A stretch of 64,000 nt of DNA, from assembly GCA_014584705.1 (NCBI GenBank), contig JACTMJ010000018.1, positions 1 through 64,000 on the forward strand. The letters are read 5' to 3'. This document shows, in pieces, positions 1-7,461 of the stretch. The translations under genes were made by a program, and so were the position numbers. Position 1 is the first letter of the stretch. Every line of letters begins with the position of its first letter. The notes below the pieces were generated by a model. The model had not been told where the DNA came from and did no database searches. It was given only the letters and a program-made list of their open reading frames with translations. Origin of the DNA: Acidobacteriota bacterium. Its GTDB lineage: Bacteria; Acidobacteriota; Terriglobia; Bryobacterales; Bryobacteraceae.

Positions 1-263
1 TTGAAGGCGTTTTGGGAGGAGGCGGCTTTGCCTTCGGGGGTGCGGGGTCCGGTGGAGCGGAGGGCGTTGGCGCGATTTTGCGAAACGAAGCCATCGCTTG
101 TGGGGGCCTGATTGGCGACAGGCTGGGCCTCCGCGGACTGCGCGGCTGGCGGCTCGACTGGCCCGGCTTGCGCGCTCGGCTGGGGCGGGGTGTTCCGGGC
201 GTTGGTGTGCATGCGGGCGTATTTCGATTTGCGGGCGACGTTGCGTTTGCGGCTGGCTTTCAT
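1..263 (-). CDS. STGPRTPEGK-family protein of unknown function, N-terminus only
   Basis: An open frame starts at an ATG at 263 and runs off the left edge of the window, so 87 codons are visible and the C-terminus is missing. It opens with a basic stretch (MKASRKRNVARKSK), passes through a Pro/Ala-rich linker and reaches NALRSTGPRTPEGKA followed by SSQNAF. That block marks a family of uncharacterised proteins that I recall as multicopy in acidobacterial genomes. A Shine-Dalgarno AAGGGAG sits 8 bases before the ATG, which fixes the start. A 7-bp inverted repeat (288-294/307-313) lies just upstream in its leader. The function is unknown; the basic N-terminus could bind nucleic acid, but that is a guess. 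Confidence 0.75.
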   Translation of the reverse strand, partial: MKASRKRNVARKSKYARMHTNARNTPPQPSAQAGPVEPPAAQSAEAQPVANQAPTSDGFVSQNRANALRSTGPRTPEGKAASSQNAF

Positions 264-1277
264 GCGGTCTGCTCCCTTCGAGGTCGAGGGTGGCGGTATG
301 GAGGTTGCCACCCGCACGATTGTAGGGTTGCGATGCGTGGAATCGGACGGTGCGGGGCGGTTTCGGATTGCGGTGAGGGAGCGGGAATACCGTGGAATCA
401 GGGATTTGCGGAGATACTGCTGCATTGTCGGAACTGCGGTGACCGGGTTGGCGGGCGAGGCCGATTTGGGGTGGGATTCCGGTGGCGAGGGCGGCACGGA
501 GGCGTCGCGCCGGCCAAACGGGGCCGTCGCGACATGGTCTCGCTGACGCTCGGGCTGAGTTGTTGGTGCGGGGCGCGGTCCCTGGGCTTGCGCCCAGGGC
601 TGGCTTATGTCGCCCGTTGGGCTCTCGGCGCGGGTGGCGGAGGCGTCCTACGCTCGGGTAGAGATCGTGCCTGTTAGGAGGCCGGCGGCTTACACCCTAA
701 CTTAATCTTCGGACGCCATCGGCGAGGGTTCGATGGGCTTTGGCCAGGCGACTCGCGCCCAAGGGCGAGACCGCAAAGGAATGTGTGGTTCCCGCTGGAA
801 TCCGCGCTTGCAGCGTGGAGGCGGGGAACCGCAATGCAGGCCCGGGACAACGAGTCGAGACCATTGGTCCCAGCCGAGCGGTGACGAGAGCGTTGCTTCA
901 ACCTCACAGGTTCCGCCACCGGCAGGACTCGGGGGATCTCTGTCTCCCCTTGACAGATACCTATCATGAATGTCCCCGAAACTCGTCCCGAAATTCCTGT
1001 TTGTCGGTCACGCGATTCAGCGCGCGCTGAGTTGTCTGATGGGCCTGAAGGCAGGCCGAACATATCTTGCATCGAGAACATCCTTTGAAAACGCCGCTGA
1101 AATCGGATAGCGACAGCAATGGCCCCGGCAAGTGGTTTTTTCTGTGCTAGGATCGATCTACCGGAAATGGAAAAAGGGGCTTGTGCTCGCTTTCAAGCTT
1201 GGAAGCTTTACTTTGGAGGACGTGCCCCTTGTTAGATCGCGGACTTGTTATCCTGATCAAAACAATAGCAGACCTGA
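264..1277. other. gene-free stretch with short hairpins
   Basis: I find no convincing gene here. The frames that stay open on either strand encode Arg/Gly/Pro-rich strings typical of GC-rich shadow translation and lack ribosome sites. Visible structure is limited to the inverted repeat at 288-313, the perfect hairpin at 580-599, and an AT-richer 150 bases before the gene at 1278 that probably holds its promoter, although no clean -35/-10 pair stands out. Confidence 0.5.
580..599. repeat. perfect 8-bp inverted repeat with TTGC loop
   Basis: CCCTGGGC and GCCCAGGG flank a four-base loop. Similar 'CCCTGGGCTTGCGCCCAGGG' palindromes recur in intergenic DNA of planctomycetes and acidobacteria in my recollection, so this may be one copy of a dispersed palindrome. 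It has no T-run and is not a standard terminator. Confidence 0.4.
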
Positions 1278-2846
1278 ATGATCGATGTCAATGACCAGTA
1301 TGACGCGTTGGTAGGTGCTCGCCTGCTTGATTTCTTCGGTACGAGAACGCATTGGCATCGCCGACTCTGGACAATCGGGCTTGTCCTGACACTCAAAGAG
1401 CTCCTGGAGGCCTCAAGTGCTGTTCGATCGTCGATACTATTTCAGAATTCTGTAGAAGATCTGTCTCGGTCCGCAATGGCGCTCGCCGGCCGTGACCCTG
1501 GCGTGGGTGGAAAGCAGCAACTCGAATCCCTCCAACGGTCCCTCCGATCAGAAGTCCGCTATCAAGGGATGGACTACATGGTCGTTGATCAACTCAGCGC
1601 CGAGATCGCTTTCTTGTACCTTACGCGATGGGCATCAGCACTTCGGACTCCTGCTCGACCTGCACCCGAGCGGACCGCACGAGCAATCGCTAGCTACCTG
1701 CTCGATAGCGGGTTCAGCCAGAGCTTCCTCCATCGCTGGTGGTCTTACAAGCTTCGCTACGAACCTGGCACGCGACCGCTTGCGGACATGGTTGACGACG
1801 CTCACACGCTCGCGATGTCCCCAATCAAGGAGTACGAGGTCCTCGTCGCTTTCAGCGCATTCACCAAACGCAGGGATGGGATGCCTGCGGGCTGGCAAAG
1901 CGCGTCAGCAGTTTCTGATTGGCTCAAAACAAGGAACTTCGACGTCACCGAAATCAGGCAGCAGGGCGGCCTACTCTTGCGCGTTGCGGCTCGTGATCCG
2001 CACGCCGCAATAGAGTGTACGCGAGATCGACTAGAGGGTATGGCGGCGCGGGTCCGCGTCGGGTCAAGTCGTAAGTTCGAATTGCTGAAGACGGCGTGGA
2101 TCGATGGGGAAGCGAAACCATTCAAGTTGGCTGACGACGGTCGAGACGTTTACGTTCACTCGCTTGATCGCACGAATCAGCTATACACCAATGAGCCATA
2201 CAATCGTGTCGATGCTGGCATCGAGCTTCTTGAACCTCTCGCATCGGCAGCGCCGCCAACAGCTGTTGCAACGGGTTGGGCGGCGTTCGAGGCGCTCTTG
2301 AGCGAGCCTGGCAATCACGCAGTGGTCGCTGATCGTATGGGGGCTATCGTTGCATGCTCTTTTCCACGGGCAGAGCTCACCGTCTTGTCGTATCAAGCCG
2401 CCAAAGCGGATGAAGAGCTACGTGTTCGTCTCGATCCTTGCCCGACAAACCGTGACCGAGCAAGTTTGATGGCGGACGAAATCACCACGAAGCCGACGAT
2501 TACGTTGCCCGATCATTCCGATCGTGCCGCTTACCTCCGACTAAAGAAGTTGCTGACCGATCCGCACCCGGCACTCAAAGACATCGAAGGATATACAACA
2601 TCAGTTTTCCGACGGTTGTATCGGCAACGAAATCTGGTTCTCCACGGTGGAATCACCAACAGCGTCGCTCTCCGCGCAAGCCTTCGTACCGTTACACCCC
2701 TGGTAGGAGCAGGAATGGACCGCATCGCTCACGCTTGGTACATCGACAAACTCTCACCATTGGAACTCGCTGCGCGAGCGCGAATCAGCCTAGACACCGT
2801 TGGCACGCCACACGCCAGGAAATGCGTTGACCTTCTTGGAGGTTGA
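1278..2846 (+). CDS. large protein with C-terminal HEPN (Apea-like) domain
   Basis: This 522-residue protein has no signal peptide or membrane segment. I do not recognise residues 1-320. The C-terminal part (about 330-500) is helical and contains RNLVLH at residues 451-456, which matches the RNxxxH active motif of HEPN ribonuclease domains, in a setting (FRRLYRQRN...HGG) like the Apea-like HEPN group. HEPN proteins commonly cut RNA in phage defence and toxin systems, so an RNase role is plausible but not shown. Codon use looks less GC-rich than in the flanking genes, and the 3' end abuts a dead integrase on the opposite strand, so horizontal acquisition is likely. No partner such as an antitoxin is visible next to it. 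The ATG at 1278 lacks an obvious ribosome site, so the start is uncertain. Confidence 0.75.
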   Translation: MIDVNDQYDALVGARLLDFFGTRTHWHRRLWTIGLVLTLKELLEASSAVRSSILFQNSVEDLSRSAMALAGRDPGVGGKQQLESLQRSLRSEVRYQGMDYMVVDQLSAEIAFLYLTRWASALRTPARPAPERTARAIASYLLDSGFSQSFLHRWWSYKLRYEPGTRPLADMVDDAHTLAMSPIKEYEVLVAFSAFTKRRDGMPAGWQSASAVSDWLKTRNFDVTEIRQQGGLLLRVAARDPHAAIECTRDRLEGMAARVRVGSSRKFELLKTAWIDGEAKPFKLADDGRDVYVHSLDRTNQLYTNEPYNRVDAGIELLEPLASAAPPTAVATGWAAFEALLSEPGNHAVVADRMGAIVACSFPRAELTVLSYQAAKADEELRVRLDPCPTNRDRASLMADEITTKPTITLPDHSDRAAYLRLKKLLTDPHPALKDIEGYTTSVFRRLYRQRNLVLHGGITNSVALRASLRTVTPLVGAGMDRIAHAWYIDKLSPLELAARARISLDTVGTPHARKCVDLLGG

Positions 2847-2849
2847 GCT

Positions 2850-3271
2850 TCTTTCGGACGGACGTGGCAAGGGCTCATTGGCCAAGATGAGTCCGAGAAG
2901 GACGACGGTGGTCCCACTATCGACGTCGAGTTCATTCCAAGTGGTTGCCCGGTATTCACTGGCCGCATTCCAGTAGTCACGCAAGGGCGAGGAGCGGCTT
3001 GTGCGGATTGTCCGTGATGGTCTTGACGGACGTTCTCGCCTGTTCTACTGAAATCACTGCCGTACGGCCATGTTCTTGACTAGGAAGAGCACGGAATTCG
3101 CTGGCCTAGTAAGCAGTCGGCCCCAAGCACAGCCTGTTTCAATGCCGAGCGCAAGACGCCGTGGGTGTAGCGGATCGACCTCGCGGGAAAGGTTGTGGTG
3201 CAGTAGTCCTCTGTAATCCCAGAAGCTCTTGTCATCCTTTCAGGACTGAAGGAAGTGTAACCACACCGCAA
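2850..3271 (-). pseudogene. tyrosine recombinase/phage integrase remnant
   Basis: Read right to left, pieces of an integrase appear in changing frames. About 3195-3125 gives RSIRYTHGVLRSALKQAV, typical of the core-binding domain. A shifted frame continues WGRLLTRPANSV. Bases 3062-2976 give VEQARTSVKTI then LLALA and a stop. 2980-2963 gives TTGMRP, which holds the catalytic box I Arg. A further shift gives SEYRATTWNELDVDSG. At least four frame disruptions are needed to join them. The part carrying boxes II and III and the catalytic Tyr is absent; the similarity fades where the convergent HEPN gene stops at 2846. It marks a former mobile element. Confidence 0.8.
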
Positions 3272-3442
3272 CGCGATGGCTACTGATGCGCTCGGTGTTG
3301 GTCAGTTACCAGCTAGCTGCAAAGCGCGATGGCGCCCTCAAGGTTGGCAAGGAAACTGCCGCCGCCCTCCGTCTTACCGGCGAGTTCTTAAGAGTCTCAA
3401 TTGGGCTGCATGCCGTGAGCCGTGTGACCGGCCTTCAGCAGC

Positions 3443-3658
3443 TCAGAGTAAATTGCGCGCGATGAGAAATTTGAAGGAGGGGAGCATCAACTGCCTAGCT
3501 GTTGCACTAGCAGCGGCAGCAAGTGCAATCTTCGGCTCGCATCCCACGAGCTTGCGAAAACGATGGTCGAGCTGGGCGTCCTCAAACCGGCAGCCTGCAA
3601 GTTTCCAGTCCAGTGCGGTGGCATGCGGGATTGTTGCGACCGAGAATCGTTGGAGCAA
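3443..3658 (-). pseudogene. possible IS4/Tn5-like transposase N-terminal remnant
   Basis: The minus-strand frame contains DWKLAGCRFEDAQLDHRFRK followed by LV, which resembles the W-x-EF-x-DAxL-x-xRR-x-x-RLV start of Tn5/IS4-family transposases. The similarity stops after about 25 residues, and the following sequence does not continue the family pattern in any frame. The stretch lies in the same gene-poor, less GC-rich patch as the integrase remnant. It could be chance, so I hold this weakly. Confidence 0.25.
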
Positions 3659-3827
3659 TTCTTCCGAAACGATTGCGCATTCCCTTGTTTCGGCATTCTT
3701 GTCTTGACATATTACGGCCTACCCCCAACTAACTCCACAGACTTGAGGGTTATTGAAAGAGTGGGCGAACGCTTGCCATTCGCGTAACGGGAGATGATTT
3801 TCAAGAGAGAGTGATAGACTTGCGGGC

Positions 3828-4178
3828 ATGCCGCTTTATGCCTGGGAGGCGATCCCGCTTGAGGAACTGAATCCGCTCCTTGCGCGAAAAGTGATCCATG
3901 GGGTGCAGACCACCGTTGCGCAAATTTTCCTGCGCGCGGGCGCGGTGGTGCCGGAGCATCAACACCGTCATGAGCAGACGACCTTGCTGCAATCCGGCAG
4001 GATCGTCTTTTTCCTGGAGGGTGGGGAGGTGACTCTGGTGGCCGGATCGGTCCTCAACATTCCGCCGCACATTCCCCATAAGGTGGTGGCTCTCGAGGAC
4101 AGCGTTGCTGTTGACGTCTTCTCGCCCACGCGGGACGATTGGCAACGGGGCGACGACGCCTATCTCCGCCAGGCCTAA
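3828..4178 (+). CDS. small cupin-domain protein
   Basis: This 116-residue protein is a single cupin barrel. The metal-binding motif 1 is visible as PEHQHRHEQ and the second half as PHIPHKV; the His and Glu ligands are intact, so it can bind a divalent metal. Such one-domain cupins act as small isomerases, dioxygenase-like enzymes or sensors, and nothing here separates these. It stands alone between the decayed mobile patch and the kinase at 4593. There is no strong ribosome site before the ATG. Confidence 0.85.
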   Translation: MPLYAWEAIPLEELNPLLARKVIHGVQTTVAQIFLRAGAVVPEHQHRHEQTTLLQSGRIVFFLEGGEVTLVAGSVLNIPPHIPHKVVALEDSVAVDVFSPTRDDWQRGDDAYLRQA

Positions 4179-4592
4179 GAGCGCTGGAAGGGCGGCTGCT
4201 CCCTCTGCCTTCGTTCAGTCGCGAATGGTACTTTCCCACGCGACCCACCCGGTTTTCAGGGCCGAACCAAGGTTAGAAAGTGTTGCATCTATCGAGTTAG
4301 AAGAATCAATAAATCCCTTCACGAAACAGCCGCTTCCGCCCCTTCGTTCGCTCTGAAAAGCCTCATTTTCCGTGCTATTTTCCAGGAAAGAGAACAGTTA
4401 CGGTGAGTTTTGTTCTCGTTTTTATCGGGAGGATCCTCAAGGAAGAGGGAATTTGGATCTAGTACCTTCAAAACGTATAGTACCGTTTAACATTTTGTGG
4501 CATAACTAGAGAGACGGGAGGCGAGGGCACTCCCGATTCCTCCGGCGGAAGCGGAACCGGAAGCGGGTCCGCGAAGCTCAAGGGAGATATCC
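4179..4592 (+). other. intergenic stretch and leader of the kinase gene
   Basis: There is no gene. It is AT-richer than the surroundings. It holds a terminator candidate at 4390-4423, an imperfect direct repeat of TAGTACC around 4458-4485, and a hairpin with CGGGAG/CTCCCG arms around 4515-4536 in what is probably the leader of the gene at 4593. AAGGGAG lies about 7 bases before that gene's ATG. Confidence 0.5.
4390..4423 (+). terminator. rho-independent terminator candidate
   Basis: GAGAACA (4390-4396) pairs with TGTTCTC (4411-4417) across a 14-base loop and is followed by GTTTTTAT. The stem is AT-rich, so termination may be weak. It would end transcripts from the cupin gene. Confidence 0.45.
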
Positions 4593-7364
4593 ATGCGGAC
4601 TTATCGAATCCATTTCCTGGCTTTCCTGGCACTCACACTCGGATCGATCACGGCACCTTTCCTCTTCGCTCAGGTCGGCGATGAGAGTGTCGCGCAACGC
4701 GTCGGCGTTCCCGTGGAAGGAGGCTACACCGAAACGACGGCACGGTGGCTCCCGACGGTGCGCTATCTGGAGAGCGAGGTTCGCGGAATCCGCTTCACCC
4801 TGACGCCCGTTCCCGCGGATAAACTGCTGGTGAGCGTGCAACGGGGTGAAGTGGAGTTCGCGATTGTTCCGCCCGCCCGCTTTCCCGCCCTCGCGATGCA
4901 CAGCAATGCGTCCGCCATCGCTTCGGCGGCGATCGAAGGAACCGGCGGAGAGGTTGTGTCGTTAACGAAGGGTTCGCTGCTTGCTCTCAAGGACCGGACG
5001 GATCTCACGAGCATTGCCTCGGCGAAAGGGAAGCGGGTGCTCGCCTTGGGAGCGGACTCGCTCATGGGTTGGATTGCGCCCTCGGCGAGGCTTCGCGCCG
5101 CCGGAATCGATCCGGATACGGACCTGCCCGATCTGCATTTCGCGAACGATGCCAAGTCGATCTTTGACGCATTGAATTCCGGAGTGGTCGATGTGGCCTC
5201 CATCGGGAACGCGGATCTGATCGCCGCCGCGCGCAGTGGAAAGATCCAACTCTCAAACTTCCGGGTGCTGCAAGAGAGCACCAGTATTCCGATGGACGCG
5301 AAGGCGGAGCAGGGTAGCACGCCTGCCTATCCCCTGGAAGCCTTTGTGAAGACATCCGCCGCCTCCGACAAACTCGCGCAGCGTGTGGCCGATGCGCTCT
5401 ACCGAATGAACTCCTCGAACGGGGCGGGCAAGTCTGCCATGCAATCCGCCGGCAATTTCGGCTGGACCGTTCCTCAAAACTACTCGGCCGTGGAGGCGGA
5501 TTTGCGTGCCGCGGGGTTGGACCCGGCGCTTGCCGATGGAAGCACGGCACCGAAAGAGAATCTGCTGAACTCGAAATACTGGCCCATTGGCATGGGGATC
5601 CTGATTGCGATCATCGCCTCAACTTCCGCCGTGCTGCTCTACCGGCGAATGCGGGCGCGGGTGAAGAGCACGGAAGAAACGCTCGACGCCGCGAAGCAGG
5701 ATCTGGCGCAATCCCAGCAGGCGCTGGCCCGCTCGGGAGAGATTCGCGCGAGCCTGCTCTCGAATTTCCGCCAGGACTTCCGTACGCCGCTTTCCGCGTT
5801 GCTCGAAATCTCCCGGCTGTTGCGCACCACGCAACTGAGTTCCGCGCAGGCCGAGTACGTAAACGCGATTCGTGAGATGGCGCACAACCTGATGGGGAGC
5901 ATCGGCAATGTTACGGATTTCGCGAGCCTCGAAGCGGGCGCCCTTCACACGGAAAAGCGGGACTTCGACCTGATGGAAGTGGTGGATAACGCCGTTCTCA
6001 ACGTCTACGAACAAATGGGCGAGCACTACGCCGAACTTTCCGTGCAAGCCGATACGCAGGTGCATCGCTGGCTGAACGGAGACGCGGTGCGGCTGCGGCA
6101 GGTGCTGCAAAACCTCCTGCACAATGCGATGAAGTTCACGCGCTCCGGCGATGTGCTGCTGCACATCAGCCGCGAGGACGATCAGGCGGAGAGCACGTCG
6201 GTGCGGTTCACGGTGATCGATACGGGCGTCGGGATGGATTCGAAACAGGTGAAGAAGATCTTTGAACCATACGTGGTGCAGCCAAGGGGCAAGCAGGTTT
6301 CACGCGGCCTGGGTTTGCCATTGTGTAAGCGCCTGGTGGAACTGATGGGCGGCACCATTAGCGCCGAGAGCGCCTCCGGGAAGGGTTCTCAGTTCAGTTT
6401 TGTCCTTCCGTTCCGCAAGCAGGCCCAGCCTTCCGTGATGCTCGATGACGATGTGAGCCGTATCCGCGGAAGCCGTGTGCTCTTGATCGGCGGAAGCGAG
6501 ATTGGACGGCGGATCCTGCAGTATTACCTCCATAGCTGGGGTGCGTACGTCGTGTACGCGGACCGTTTTGAAGCCTCGCTCGATGTCATGCGGGACGCGA
6601 TCGACAAGAACCAGAAGTTCGACGTCGTGCTTTGTCCCGCCTTCGTGGCGGATCGCAACGCGGTGGAACTCGTGGCTACGGTCCGCGACCGCCCGGAACT
6701 GGATGGAATTCCATTCGTCGTCATCGCCTCCCGGCAGGAATGCGAAGCGCTGCCGCAGTTGGAGCAGTTGGCCGGACTCATCCGCATTGAACGCCCGGTG
6801 CGGCGTGGCGATCTGGTGCTCAAGATGTCGGAGGCGCTTCGCATGGAAGTGCCGGACCGGCTCTGGAAAGATCCTTCCGACTACGATCGCGAAGAGATCT
6901 ACAAACTCGACATCGAATTCTCCGATTCGAAGATCAAGCGTGGGAGCGTACTGGTGGCGGATTCGAACTCCATTCATCAGCGCGCCGTGGCGCTCGTGCT
7001 CGACCGCATGGGCTACAACGTCGACACCGCCATCAGCGTTGCCGAGGCGACCAAGCGCCTGCAATCGACGCGCTATGACATCGCCTTCCTCGAAACCCGT
7101 CTCACTGACGGCGATACCTTCAAACTCGTGGGCGAGTTGCGCGGCCGGGAGAACAAGGCGACACGCCTCCCGATCATCGGCATGCTGGCCGAGGCGCAGG
7201 AAGGCGAGCGCGAGCACTGTCTGCTGGCCGGCATGGACGACTCCATGCTGAAACCGCTCGATATGGAAGCCATCGCGCGCACGATGCGCCGCTGGACGCG
7301 CAAGCAGCCACAGCGCCAGAACGCGACAGATGCTGGAATGCGCCATCGCGAGATGACCGCGTGA
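4593..7364 (+). CDS. degenerate hybrid sensor kinase with PhnD-like sensor and two pseudo-receivers
   Basis: The 923-residue protein has a signal peptide, a periplasmic PhnD-like substrate-binding region (about 35-290), one membrane helix (about 329-350), a coiled coil, a HisKA-like region, an HATPase domain and two receiver-like domains. The ATPase keeps its N box (QNLLHNAMKFT), DTGVGMD and RGLGLPLCK. The H box reads FRQDFRTPL, so Gln394 replaces the phospho-accepting His. In the first receiver the Asp position is Pro682 (VVLCPAF), and in the second it is Glu834 (AFLETRL). ATP binding may persist, but normal phosphotransfer through this protein looks impossible. It could act by conformation or by heterodimerising with another kinase. 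AAGGGAG about 7 bases upstream supports the start. The sulfatase gene follows after 97 bases. Confidence 0.9.
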   Translation: MRTYRIHFLAFLALTLGSITAPFLFAQVGDESVAQRVGVPVEGGYTETTARWLPTVRYLESEVRGIRFTLTPVPADKLLVSVQRGEVEFAIVPPARFPALAMHSNASAIASAAIEGTGGEVVSLTKGSLLALKDRTDLTSIASAKGKRVLALGADSLMGWIAPSARLRAAGIDPDTDLPDLHFANDAKSIFDALNSGVVDVASIGNADLIAAARSGKIQLSNFRVLQESTSIPMDAKAEQGSTPAYPLEAFVKTSAASDKLAQRVADALYRMNSSNGAGKSAMQSAGNFGWTVPQNYSAVEADLRAAGLDPALADGSTAPKENLLNSKYWPIGMGILIAIIASTSAVLLYRRMRARVKSTEETLDAAKQDLAQSQQALARSGEIRASLLSNFRQDFRTPLSALLEISRLLRTTQLSSAQAEYVNAIREMAHNLMGSIGNVTDFASLEAGALHTEKRDFDLMEVVDNAVLNVYEQMGEHYAELSVQADTQVHRWLNGDAVRLRQVLQNLLHNAMKFTRSGDVLLHISREDDQAESTSVRFTVIDTGVGMDSKQVKKIFEPYVVQPRGKQVSRGLGLPLCKRLVELMGGTISAESASGKGSQFSFVLPFRKQAQPSVMLDDDVSRIRGSRVLLIGGSEIGRRILQYYLHSWGAYVVYADRFEASLDVMRDAIDKNQKFDVVLCPAFVADRNAVELVATVRDRPELDGIPFVVIASRQECEALPQLEQLAGLIRIERPVRRGDLVLKMSEALRMEVPDRLWKDPSDYDREEIYKLDIEFSDSKIKRGSVLVADSNSIHQRAVALVLDRMGYNVDTAISVAEATKRLQSTRYDIAFLETRLTDGDTFKLVGELRGRENKATRLPIIGMLAEAQEGEREHCLLAGMDDSMLKPLDMEAIARTMRRWTRKQPQRQNATDAGMRHREMTA

Positions 7365-7461
7365 CGCGCGGCCGGCACGCAGGCAATTCGGGTTCGGCCG
7401 CCACACGGCGCAGCCTGCCGCGCTCCCCCTGCGCGGCGAGGTTGTGATACGGTTTCCGAAC

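Noticed and set aside
12-677. Open plus-strand frames at the left edge
   Set aside because: They are Gly/Arg-rich shadows of GC-rich DNA, lack ribosome sites and overlap the real minus-strand gene that ends the window.
674-1081. 135-codon minus-strand frame
   Set aside because: No ribosome site, no family motif and an Arg/Pro/Ser-rich composition typical of non-coding frames here.
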